Assembly: GCA_019096195.1 (NCBI GenBank)
Contig: JAGTXK010000239.1
Span: 186,001 to 250,000, forward strand
Direction of reading: 5' to 3'
Source of the DNA: Boletus sp. NGJ
Lineage: Eukaryota > Basidiomycota > Agaricomycetes > Boletales > Boletaceae
Length of the DNA: 64,000 nucleotides
Notes under the pieces: generated by a model
Database searches by the model: none
What the model saw: only the letters and a program-made list of their open reading frames with translations
What the model was told of the DNA's origin: nothing
Position numbers and translations under genes: made by a program
Shown: positions 48,662 to 61,690 of the stretch, one piece after another
Position numbering within the stretch: the stretch's first letter is position 1
Layout of the letters: each line of letters begins with the position of its first letter

Positions 48662-50310
48662 CTAATCTGTGCGGGTCTGTCTCTGCACCTTGACCCAAGC
48701 GTCCACCTTCTCCTTTTCAGTGTCCACCCCGTGTTCCGACCTCAGGTGGCGACGAAGGTCGTAGGCACGCGTCAAGATATGCTCGCACGTCTTGCTAGAT
48801 GATGATCCGGAGGCATCTGGAATCGCACTGGGCGTTACCAGTGCGTCGATGTGCGGGTATGGGCAACGGATAGCCTTTGCGTTTTGTAAGCGAGTCGCAT
48901 AGGCTGTACCAGTGATCGTCTCGATATCCATTGCGTCATCTGCGTCGGTAGCGGATACTTCCTCATCGGAATTCGTCTCCGGGTGAACACCTCTCGACGA
49001 GTGTAGCTTAGCTAGATGGCGCTCGAGAAGATGTTTATATCCGAAGGCGCTGTTGCAGTGTACGTGGGGGCACACATGGTTCCGTTGACCGAGATGGATG
49101 ACATTGTGGTGCGTTGTCAACGTATTTTTCTGAACAAAGATGCTGATCAGCAGTGTCGCGAGCACTTCCGAAGTAGAACATACTGATTTAAAGTCTTTAC
49201 CACAGCCCTCAAAGTCGCACTTCCAGTCACGCCCGAGTTCACCACCACGCCTTCGCTTGCGAGGTTGAGAACCCTCGGCATTGGTTGCATCCTCGGGTGC
49301 ATCAGTCCCATCAGCGTGGTAAAGGTGTGCTTCAGCTTCCTGCTGTTCGTGGAGTTTCTGATGGGCACCAAGATTATGTTGTGAAGCGAATGTGCGGCCA
49401 TTACACTTGGGGTGCATGCACGTCGGGGGATGATCATTCTTGATGTGCGCTTGCAAAGCAGTCCACGTGCCAAAGTAAACAGGATTCTTATCCGGACCCG
49501 GTAGACAATGAGGATGCGAGCAAACGTATCGCTTGTCTGACGTGGAAATATGAAGATTAGACCAACCAAAACTTTGGCGTGCAATCCATACCGTCATGTG
49601 TCTTCACGTGACCTCGCAACTTTTGATTTGTTGCAAATGATTTTGTGCATCCTGGATGTAAGCAGATATACGGTTTCGTTCCTGGTGGGGAGTGTACTTC
49701 ACAAATGTGAGCACGCAGCTGATAGTGCTTGGAAAACACCTCATCACAATCAACTTCTGGGCACTAGGCAAATTCTATGAGATTGGCGGAAGAGGGCATA
49801 AAAACACTGACAACATAAGATTTGTCCCCTCTATGGGAATTTTCGTGGACAACAAGATATTGAAACGTCCAGAAGCGTTTGGTACAATCCGCAGATTCCG
49901 TACATACATATGGCTTCTCTGAATCAGGTAAATGGCTCCTGCTGTGAGCCTGTAAATGGCTCCCCCGTAGGTAGGACTTTCCACATGAAGTACATGCAAA
50001 CGGACGCTACAGAGGACGAATGAGAAAGCCGGGTAAATGTTCAAATCACTGCAATCCTAACCTCGCCAGCATGTGACCGCTGATGTTCCGCCAGCCTGGA
50101 TGGTTTCGAGTAGGATTTTGTACATTCGGGGTACGTGCACGGGTAGCGTGATTTTTTGCTGACTTTGAGGGATACCTGAGGTGATGTTTCGGTCGTGGGC
50201 GTCGTCACGGGAGCCTCTGACGGCGCTGGACTGGACGAGAGCCGTAATACAAAGCAAGACTTTCTCCGTTTTCCGAGAACTGTCGTTGAGAGGCCCCCCG
50301 TCGTCTTCAT
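48662..50310 (-). CDS. Transcription factor IIIA (C2H2 zinc-finger protein)
   Basis: Binds the internal control region of 5S rRNA genes and recruits TFIIIC for RNA polymerase III; also binds 5S RNA. The start is MKTTGGLSTTVLGKRRKSCF, a basic N-terminus. Nine C2H2 fingers can be counted: CTYPECTKSYSKPSRLAEH, CTSCGKSYLRGSHLQAH, CTESADCTKRFWTFQYLVVH, CPEVDCDEVFSKHYQLRAH, CLHPGCTKSFATNQKLRGH, one with a long loop (CSHPHC ... FGTWTALQAH), CMHPKCNGRTFASQHNLGAH, CDFEGCGKDFKS joined over an intron to TLTTHHNVIH, and CPHVHCNSAFGYKHLLERH. A long acidic linker separates them from a last finger-like motif (CEHILTRAYDLRRHLRSEH). Introns fall after HAGE (about 50008-50062), after DKSY, and within finger 8. 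It is divergent from the esterase-like gene with only 172 bp between starts. Confidence 0.9.
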
Positions 50311-50482
50311 CGCAATCGCAACGAGGGAGGATTTGATTTATTTCCTCATTTATTCTATTTATATAACTACAAGCAAAATTTGGAAATAATTCAAATACTG
50401 TTATACACTCTCGTTCAAGTTGTCCATCAAGCTTACAAGTTCCACAAGGTTTTTGGGCCGCACATAAAACGAGCTGAACCGG

Positions 50483-52023
50483 ATGGGTGGAAGACGAAGA
50501 GTCTGTCTTTTGCCATATCTTGCTCTTGCCAGTACGTTCTTCTGCACTTGGTCGTTCATGAACAATCTATCTCGGCCATCCGACGACCACTCCCGTTTAC
50601 TCGCCGAAGACGTCCTCCGAGCTGCGCGTGACTCTGTGCACGCGGCGATGCGGTCCCTTCTCGATGCCTACGAGGATGAACTGCGAACTACCCCTGGATG
50701 GAATGCCATAGATCACTTGGGTACGAGGTTCGAACGGCTGCAGGCGGCTCTCGACAACCCCCATCAAGAATCATCACTTCGTAATATAGCACTTGAGCCG
50801 TTTTCCAGTCCGCGACGGGCCAAAGAGCGCCACGTCGCAGACACCCATCCAATCGATATGTGCGGGTCCCTTGCAGGAAAACGGATCACCATGATCGGTG
50901 GCGAGCACATTTACCGCCTCCATGTCCTCCTCCTTCAATCCAGGGAGCGCGCCGAAGAGAAGCCTTTTCCTTGCCAGTACCACGAATTCTGTACCCATCA
51001 CAACATCTGTTTGCCTTACCGACATTTCCAAGACGATATACCGCCCCCGCGTTATATCAAACCGCCGACGACGCAAGAACTCATCGAGACCGAGTCCGCG
51101 GTAGTCAACTATATCGTCTCTGACACGCTCTTCTCCGCACGGAACGAATCTTCTTGGGAGTATAACTTTCCCTTTGTGGATCCGATAACTGGCGTCCGAC
51201 TGCGTGAGACGTATTGGCTCGCGGCTGCACGGAAAGCGAATGTCGTAGTCTTTGGGCGCGGCCCTCTGAGTGCACCTGGCCAGACATACACAGGAAATTG
51301 GTCCTTCTTGCGCCATGTGCCGGACTACGTGGATCAATCACGTGTCGCCATCGTGAGTGAATACAAGAATCACGACAACGTGGATAGGTACCAGATGGTC
51401 CCACGATCGCTGGAAATCCTCAATGCGGCGGTACATCTAACCGTGTCTCGTTTCCTGCCCGAGGTCTTTCAGTTTTTGCGGTCCATCCGACGGGAGGTTC
51501 GTCCGAGCAGACGGAAAAGACTGATATGGCCGAGTGATTGGTATCGTTTACCCTGCCGAGGTGTCGCGAGGGCCGTGTTCCTTCGTCTGCATGTCCGTTC
51601 GAGGGTTCAAGACATGATGCAACAGACGTTCTTTCACAGCCGTCGACCCTCGGCGGAGCATGTCCTCACAACGCAACTCTCAGCGCTCATCAACGCAGAT
51701 GGCGCGAACACAGCCCTCCTTGAAGATCCGTGGACATTCCTCTTCAATGCACAAGGCGAGTACATGATGGAGCGGTCACACGTTATCTCACGCTGACGCG
51801 CAGTCTAGTCTATTTGCAAGACATGATACTCAGAGAACTTCTACCCCGGTACGGCATCGTATTTCTGCCGCTCGATATACCATGGATTGAGGACGCCCGT
51901 GCTTGCAGACATGGACACAAGGATTCGCATGACGCCGCTACAGACGTTGACCTTGAACAGATGGGGGCTATCGGAGAGGCATTTTTGACAGGAATGGATT
52001 ATGTTCTTAGGTATCTGGAATGA
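50483..52023 (+). CDS. Membrane-anchored SGNH/PC-esterase-like protein
   Basis: Type II membrane protein: basic start (MGGRRR) then a hydrophobic anchor (VCLLPYLALASTFFCTWSFM). The domain begins CGSLAGKRITMIGGEHIYRL, which resembles the start of PC-esterase/Cas1p/TBL-type acyltransferases (GKRIxFVGDSxxR), but the GDS serine position reads GGE here. Further parts are QYHEFCTHHNICLPYRHF, NVVVFGRGPLSAPG and, near the end, LPRYGIVFLPLDIPWIEDAR. Two exons: a canonical intron 51760-51803 gives NAQGDLVYLQDM; a GC donor at 51756 would give NAQVYLQDM. The length (about 498 residues) suits the family. Likely lumenal (ER/Golgi) and possibly acting on glycans; activity is in doubt given the missing Ser. 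Confidence 0.6.
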
Positions 52024-52484
52024 CATCCGTGTCGCTCGTCATACACATCCATTTTATTGTTCTAAGGTCGCTTGGACCTGTGGATTCGTCTTATCCCAAG
52101 TTCCATCACTGACAGTCATTTAAAGTGATGTGAACTATAAGTAAATGTATGGGATACTGCGCTGGCGGAATCGATGAAACGTCTTTCCTGTCGACGCTGA
52201 CTGAGGGCATCCAGCGACACCCAGCTGTGATTGAAGCGATTTTGCTACGTAGTCAGAATAATATACATCATTCTTCCCATAAATATACAAAACACAAACA
52301 CGTTCATAGATATCAAGAACAACAACAGGTCGTTACAGTGACCCTGCTCAACGGTTAAATTATGAAGCACTCATTCCAAAAGTCTCTGTAGTGACAACCG
52401 AGATTACGGTTCGAAGTCATGACGTGATGACACAGACAACACCATGTGTAGGTAGGGCAGACGGAATTGCACGATGGTAAAACT
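52024..52484. other. Intergenic stretch between convergent genes
   Basis: 460 bp, A/T-rich; nothing recognised. Confidence 0.35.
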
Positions 52485-53938
52485 CTAGTTGGTGGTAGCG
52501 TACGTATAAGCCGTGGAGGCAAAGCCGACCTGTCCGTTGGTGGTATCGAAGATGCTGTAGTAGCGCTCACTGAAAAAAAAAGAAGACACGACGCTCGCTA
52601 AGTATCCAGCGGGAGGGCGAAAGAAAAAGGCCAAGAACGTACAGGAAAGCGTATCCGTTGACAAAGTCGAAGCCATTTCCGGACAAGCTGCCCAAGTCAC
52701 CTACGATAAGGTAGATCGAACTAGAGCTACCACCGATAGCAGTGTTGAGCGAACGTGGCCAGATCTGTGCGTTGGGCGAGAGGTCGTAGGACGTGCTCGC
52801 GATGTAGAACGACAATGTCTTCAAGTTTGCATACTGGTCGTTGGTGATGGCGAGGAGGCCAGTATTATAATCCAAGACACCGCCCGTCGCAGACTGGTAT
52901 TTTTGGAACGCATCTGCAGGTACAGATATAAGTGGTGCGGCGAGTGGCCCGAGTAAATCTCAACACGTCACTCACCCGAGGCGATGAGAATGAGGGTTGA
53001 GCCGGTGTCGACGATACCAGCGGTCGACGACATAATAGTGGTTCCGGCATAAGAGATCGACTGGTCAATACCCCAGTAGTTCGATGCAGGGGAGGTTGTC
53101 GTGATCGGAACGTAGCCCACCGCGCTGGTAATGGCGGAGCTGTCATAGCCGCCAAAGGTGAGCGTTCCGTTACTGCTAGATTCAGACAACGGAACGTAGT
53201 AGACCCCGAGTGCCTCCGTAGAGATCGTTCCTTGAGAAAAAAGGTTGCCCAACACCGTAGGGACCGTGCCCTCGTTGCTGACCGTATAAGAAGTCAGGTC
53301 AACAGGGCCAACACCAAGAATACCATCAACGCCAGAGAAACCAGAGGCAAAGCTGGCAACCCCAATGGATTGGTTTCCGATTACCAAGCCGGACGCGAAT
53401 GTGACAGTATCGGTCCACTCCTCCCCTTGCATGGAGCTTCCTGAAGCATAAGACACCAGCTGTGATCGTTTCTAAGTCTGATGCAAATGGCATGAAGGCA
53501 TCAGAAACGCACAACGGTGTTTCCAGTATCTCGACTGGTGCTAGTCTGAATGTATGCCTTGGAAGCTCCGATCCAAGTATTGGAGCTTCCAGTATCGATC
53601 AGGAGTGTGTCTACAGTCGCTCAGCACGTGTGCCCTGGTTGACAACTGATCGACATACAATCTGTTGCTGGACTGCCAACTCCAACTTGAGTGGTGCAGG
53701 TCACTACGGCATTTGTAACATTGACGGATGTGCTGCGTTTGCTCCGATGTCCAGCGTTTTTGAAAGTCTGGGCACGAGCGCGGTCTTGCTCGGCAATGTT
53801 GAGGGTGCTATTCCCATTAATCCTCGTAGCAAAGTTGAGAGTAGCCTTGCCAGTGCCCCGACCGAGGGGACTCGCGTCCACAACAGTGAGGCTGATGAGG
53901 ATGAATAACAGTAAAGCTTTACTAGTAGAAGGGAACAT
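52485..53938 (-). CDS. Secreted aspartic protease 2 (A1, polyporopepsin-like)
   Basis: Same five-exon build as protease 1. Signal peptide MFPSTSKALLLFILISLTVVDA, propeptide with GKATLNFATRINGNSTLNI and DRARAQTF, mature start near VTCTTQVGVGSPATD. Active Asp residues are in LLIDTGSSNTWIGASKAY and GIVDTGSTLILIAS; the flap region reads LVSYASGSSMQGEEW, with Ala where protease 1 has Gly. The C-terminal part has SYDLSPNAQIWPRSLNTAIG and ERYYSIFDTTNGQVGFAST. The first exon joins VGSPATD to YTLLIDTGS across an intron of about 55 nt (near 53606-53672). It is the first of a tandem row of three proteases on this strand and the closest in the row to protease 1 in motif wording. No defects seen. Confidence 0.9.
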
Positions 53939-53982
53939 GGTGATTTGTCCAGAGGATGGAGAAATTCGAGGTCGACCTCGAG

Positions 53983-53989
53983 CTTTTAA
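53983..53989 (-). promoter_or_regulatory. TATA-like box of aspartic protease 2
   Basis: The minus strand reads ATTAAAAGCT about 45 bp before the ATG, at the same place as in protease 1. Confidence 0.45.
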
Positions 53990-54990
53990 TGCTACGGAGT
54001 CCTTGTGGCGCGACGCAGAGCATGTACGGTGTAAACCATCTTATCAAGTTAGATGAGCCACACGTACCAGTCGTGGATGATACGTGTTGCGAAAATCTGT
54101 GCTGATCATCATGATCATGATGTCGAGACATGGTGTACAAATGTTGGTGTTTCAAGTTCGTGCTCACATTGCACCGGAAAAGATTATGTTCTGCCTTCGG
54201 GAACATGATGATCAAGCTTGGCGTGTATGGAGATTTGATTGGGACCTGCCAACTGCGAGGAGGTTACGAGGCCGATTCTCGGAGGTCGCTGAATCCTAGG
54301 CTGAACCACTAAAGCCGTCCCACTGTCCATGATCGGTCCGAGTCGGAGTCAACGTTGACTCATCAGTGACAGTAAAAGTTGCATGTTAGATGGGCTACTA
54401 CAAACCGATAGCTCGCCTCGCCACTACAGTCCACACCGGACATACTGCCACCAGGTGATCAAAAACCGTCGAGACATAGTCGTCAATGCACATCGTCGGA
54501 GTGCATCGTAACTCCTTAGATCATGTTTCATTCCGATCTTTTTGTCACTGATACTTGTTCGTATCCGGCCCGAGGCATTAAACTAATTTATCACGATGGA
54601 TCATGGCTCAGCTCAGCCTTTCGTTTCCCTAACTACGTTGATGTGAGATACAGTACTACTTTGTTAGAATTCGGGGTGCGGGTCCATGCAGTGGAAAGAT
54701 TTCGTGTTTGTCTAAGCACGTAGGCCTATAGGGGAGAGAAATACGTGCGGAAAATGTTAGGTGGATGACTGAGAATGCATGCTACTCATTTTGAAACATG
54801 GTTTCTTAGCAGTTCCCAATCGTATACTTTGAAGATCGTCAGGCCTAGCCAAAAGCGGAAAGAACAGCAGGCATGATGCCCACCATTCGCTCTACCGTAG
54901 GATCATGTCACACATGCATCATTTACTCGGTATACGACTGTGCACCTGACAACCCCCACGATTATACCCGCTGCATCTTTTTGGAAGCTT
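53990..54990. other. Intergenic stretch
   Basis: About 1 kb with a GATCATCATGATCATGATG patch near 54101-54122; nothing else was recognised. Confidence 0.35.
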
Positions 54991-56415
54991 CTAATTTGTG
55001 TTGGAGTCTGTGTAACTCGTTTTAGCGATTCCAAAACGGTGATGGCTGGTGTCAAAGATACTGTAGTAGCGTTCGCTATGCGTAGAGGATGTGAGGATCA
55101 GAACGTGCGGATGGGAAACGAGATCGTACAGGAAGCTATAACCATTGATGAAATCAAAGAAAAGTTCATCCCGGAAACCAATGTCATTGACGACGAGGTA
55201 TATTGAACTGGAGTTCCCGCCCGTGATATAATTGAGCGAACGAGGCCAGATCTGTGCGTTCGGAATGAGGTCATAAGAAGTACCTCCGATGTTGAACGAC
55301 AACGTCTGCAGGTTAGCATACTGGGAGAGGGTAATGGTCAAGAGGCCGGTGGCGGAGTCCAGGATCGCACCCGTCAGGGACTGGTATTGCTGGAACGCGT
55401 CTGCAGGGTTCCAAGAGCAGCGGGCTGTCAGCGTTTGAATACTCCCCAACATATTACCCACCCGTGGCGATGAGAATGAGGGTGGTGCCCGTATCGACGA
55501 TACCAGCGGTCGAAGACAGAATAGTGGTACCGCCATAAGAGATCGACTGGTCGATACCCCAGAATTCCGACGCGGGGAAGGTCGACGTGAGTGGAACATA
55601 GTTCACCGAGCTTGTTATTACCGAGTTGTCATAGCCACCGAACATGAGCTCCCCGTTACTGCGAGCCTCAGAAGCTGGCGAAAAGAAGACGCCTAGTACT
55701 TCCTGCGATATCCTTTTTTGAGTGTGCAGATTGTCCGTTACAGTCGGGACTTCAAGCGCATTGCTAACGGTTCCTATGGTTAGGTCAATAGGACCAAGAC
55801 CGAGAATACCATCGAAACCACTAGTGCCATTGGTCCAATTAGCAACACCGATAGATTGTTGGTGAATCACTAGATCGGAGGTAAGCGTCACGGTATCGAG
55901 CCATTCCTCTCCATAGAACGCCCCAGAACCATAGGCGACAAACTACAGTTCCATAAGAATTGAAATCCGGAATAACCAAGACAACCACATACGACAGTAC
56001 CTCCAGTGTTTACGCTAGAGTTGGTGGGAACGTATTGGCTGCTTGCTCCGATCCAGGTGTTAGAACTTCCGGTATCGATCAGAAGGGTGTCTATAATACT
56101 TCAGCGTTAGAGAAAAGGATAGATGACAAACGCACGATATGTCGGAGGGGTGCCAACGCCAACCTCAGCCGTGTAGAACACAGCGGCATTCGTTGCACTG
56201 ACTGACCTCCTGCTGATGCTGCGTTCGCTGAAGTGTGGGAGCTGTCTCAAGGCCTGTGCACGAGCTCGGTCCTTCTCGACAAGGTTGTCGAAGCCAGCGG
56301 CATCGATTTCTGTGGAGAATTTGAGAGTAGCCTTGCCGGTATCACGGCTGACAGAACTCGTATGCGCGGCACCCGGGGCCAACAGCAGAAATAATAAAAG
56401 GTTCTTGGGGAACAT
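54991..56415 (-). CDS. Secreted aspartic protease 3 (A1, polyporopepsin-like)
   Basis: I choose the ATG at 56415 (MFPKNLLLFLLLAPGAAHTS) because it gives a signal peptide; the frame is also open 70 codons further upstream. Propeptide with GKATLKFSTEIDAAGF and DRARAQAL, then FYTAEVGVGTPPTYH. Active Asp residues are in LLIDTGSSNTWIGAS and GIVDTGTTLILIAT; the flap is FVAYGSGAFYGEEW. The C-terminal exons read NAQIWPRSLNYITGG and ERYYSIFDTSHHRFGIAKTS. Intron positions match the paralogues. A TATATAT tract lies about 140 bp upstream in place of the TTTAAAAG box seen in the others. Middle tandem copy; more diverged in its last exon (HHRFG where the others have NGQVG or NQRVG). It appears intact. Confidence 0.88.
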
Positions 56416-57018
56416 CCTGAGTCTTCGTACTACAGGATTCGCCACCGACGGGGCACGCTGGACAAAAAGCATCGCAAGCCATTTAGAGTCTGTGGGCCCA
56501 TTCAACGTTACGTCAGTGATGCCGTAGCCCGCCCAGCTCCTCGATTGGAGGCATATATAACATCTCTTCCCTATGAGCAGAACAAACATACCATTGACAT
56601 TTTGAGCCTCTCTCCTTCCCACCCAAAACAAACAAACATTTGTTGGCTAGTTACCATCATTGTTTTCTGTATCATACTACACACCGGAGAATAAACGATG
56701 AGCAAAACATGTTGATGGAACCAATGTCAACACCTTGTACAGCTTATGTAATCATTGAGCCAGTTCTCACGCACTTTCGACAAACTTCTTTGTGACTGTT
56801 CTCTTTAAGTCGAGGGTTAGAGTACCAATCACGGTGCGTCAAATCCTCATGTCGTACAATGTTGGTCGCCGCGCGGAGATCACGATTCACAGCTAAGTGT
56901 CCATTACGCCTTCGACGATATGCATACTTTCAATGTCATCCACAACAAAAACAATTGTCCAAATCGAGTTGCCTTGGCGTCCAAACATTGATTTTTTCAC
57001 CTATTAATAAACACCGTG
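56416..57018. other. Intergenic stretch
   Basis: 5' flank of protease 3, with a TATATA tract near 56552-56560, and 3' flank of protease 4. Nothing else was recognised. Confidence 0.35.
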
Positions 57019-58429
57019 CTAGTTGGTGGTAGAGTTAGTGTACACCGTCTTGGCAAAGCCAACGCGTTGATTGGTGGTGTCAAAGACGCTGTAGAAGCGT
57101 TGACTACGCAGCGGACATAGTGAGGGAGGAATCCTATCACAAACAAACTGGATTACGTACAGGAAGCCATATCCATTGCAGAAATTAAAGGGGCCAGTAC
57201 CAGACGACCAACCTATGTTGTTGACGACGAGGTATATTGCACTGGAGTCCCCTCCGACGGCCGCATTCAGCGAACGGGGCCAGATCTGTGCGTTTGGAGT
57301 GAGGTCATAAGTGGTATTTCCGACGTTGAACGACAACGTTTTCAGGTTGGCATATTGGGTAGAGTTAATCATCAGGAGGTTGGTGTTAAAATCCAAAGTT
57401 GCACCCGTCAGGGACTGGTATGTTTGGAACGCATCTGCAGGTTCCCATATAAGAGGTCGGCGAGTGGTCAGTCAATATCGACACGTCACGCACCCGAGGC
57501 GAGGAGAATCAGGGTAGTGCCGGTGTCGACGATACCAGCGGTGGACGACATAACAGTGGTTCCGGCATAAGAGATCGACTGGTCAATTCCCCAATAGTTC
57601 GATGCAGGGGAGGTCGTCGTGATTGGAACGTAGTTCACCGCGCTGGTGATGGCGGAACTGTCATAGCCACCAAATGTGAGTTCCCCATTGCTATTGGGCT
57701 CGGAAACTGGGGCAAAGAAGACGCCTAGCACTTCCTCTGCTATCTTTTTCTGAGTGTAAAGATTGTCTGTAACGGTTGGGACTTGGAGTGTGTTGTTAAC
57801 AGTATTGCCGGTCAAGTCAATAGGACCGAGACCAAGAATACCATCGAATCCATTGACACCCTGGGCCGAGCTCGCAACACCGATGGATTGTTGATCGATT
57901 ACCAAGGAAGAAGTGAGCGTGACAGTATCGAGCCACTCCTCTCCAGAGAATCCCCCAGAACCATAGGTCTGGGACTACAAAACATCTGAGAATCAAGCAA
58001 AGGCTTAACAGTAGAGACATACGACTGTATTGTTGGTGTTGACGCTGGAGTTGGTGGGAGTGTATGGCTGACTGGCTCCAATCCAGGTGTTAGAACTACC
58101 CGTATCAACCAGAAGAGTGTCTGGAAATCCTTCAGCTTGGCAGTTTATAGACACGAGTAAATGATAAACGTACGGTATGTTGGAGGGATACCAACACCGA
58201 CCTCGGCGGTGTAGAAAAAAACTTTGTTCGGGACACTGACTGGCCCACTGCTGGTGCCGACTGTGCTGAGCAAGGATTGCATACGAGCTAGATCTGTCTG
58301 AACTACGTTACTGACGCCGGCTGTATTGATCTTGGTGGACATTGCGAGGCTAGCCTTGCCAGTATCACGAGTGAGAGGGATTGCATCCACGGCACTCAAG
58401 GAAAACAGCAGTAACAACAGGAGGGACAT
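57019..58429 (-). CDS. Secreted aspartic protease 4 (A1, polyporopepsin-like)
   Basis: Five exons as in its paralogues. Signal peptide MSLLLLLLFSLSAVDA (lacking the MFPx start of the other three), propeptide with GKASLAMSTKINTAGVSN, and FYTAEVGVGIPPTYH. Active Asp residues are in LLVDTGSSNTWIGASQPY and GIVDTGTTLILLAS; the flap is TYGSGGFSGEEW. The C-terminal part has YDLTPNAQIWPRSLNAAVGG and QRFYSVFDTTNQRVGFAKT, with several N-glycosylation sequons (NSTQ, NTTY, NSTTN). It shares long stretches with protease 2 (ITSAVNYVPITTTSPASNYW), which points to duplication or conversion between them. It appears intact. Confidence 0.9.
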
Positions 58430-58479
58430 GTTGGGGGAGTTCTTGATGCTGAGGAAGGGAGTGAAACCATCATGGTGTC

Positions 58480-58488
58480 TTTTAAAGT
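58480..58488 (-). promoter_or_regulatory. TATA-like box of aspartic protease 4
   Basis: The minus strand reads CTTTAAAAGA about 52 bp before the ATG, matching proteases 1 and 2 in place and sequence. Confidence 0.45.
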
Positions 58489-59155
58489 ATCACAAGCGTA
58501 GCGAGGGAGGGTATGGGACACGGGATGAGGTTGATGTTTTTCCTGATGGGCCGACTCTCTGGAGGGAATACGAGATCCATCTTCTCGGGAACCTAGTAAA
58601 TGATCAAGATAACGTTTCAAATTTGAGTATAACGAGAATACACACAGCCTCATTGCATAGAAGTCCCGTAAATCAATTCCGCAATCTCTGATGGGGCGAA
58701 GCCGACCTCTTGGCCGTCTTCGCGTGTAGAATCGGACGGTTTTCCTCGGCTTTCATGAGTTCAAATGGTCCACGTTGTTGTTACTCACTAGCGCTCACTT
58801 TCCGACTTGTTCCGGCCGAAGCCTCGCGCACTACCTGGAGCTGATCATCATGTTCCGTTTCTGCAGATGGTGTTCATCAAGAAGAACACTGGTTGACGAA
58901 AAGTGTGTGGTATTGCCTCCAAATGTTGATGATCGCCGTGGTGACCGAGTGGAGTCAAATGTTTTTTGAACGGAAAAATGTGCCGTATACTACTCCGATA
59001 TTGCCTCAGTTTTTGCCAAGGTGCGATTCACGAGCGCGCTACCTCCCAGCGATCTGACCCTAGATTAGTAAGTCAAGGAAGCCGGAAATATGATAAGTCT
59101 CTTTATTGAGCCCGCTGAGTAACGGATGGGCCAAGTACGAGCAAATCCAGGATGT
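58489..59155. other. Intergenic stretch
   Basis: Between the protease row and the halogenase 3' end; nothing recognised. Confidence 0.35.
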
Positions 59156-61325
<2,170 letters not shown>

Positions 61326-61690
61326 GATCCCGCTCGAAGATCTTCTCGAGTTGGTGGTTCAAACCTTCATGTCCTTACTTTTATATACAACCCCTGTCGG
61401 TGGTCCATGGACTCCATCTATCCTACCTGGATTGACAGTGGATATTCTGGATTCAAAACTTGCGTCACAAAAACGAATCGACTTTCTATAAAGGTTGCAT
61501 ATCACGAAGAACACCAACACCAGAGCCAAGTTGAAAGCTGGAGTTACCAATTTGGTGTGACCATTGGCCAGGAACTTGACCGTGTGTGGCAAACGAGAAC
61601 TGGCCACCGCGGCGAAAGCGACAGAAGTGGGAACCCATGCATTCGAGTATGCCGTCGTGAATCACATACAGTAATAAAGATAGTATAACC

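Noticed and set aside
51756-51808. A further GC-AG intron in the esterase-like gene
   Set aside because: A canonical GT-AG pair (51760-51803) also keeps the frame, so the GC reading is not needed.
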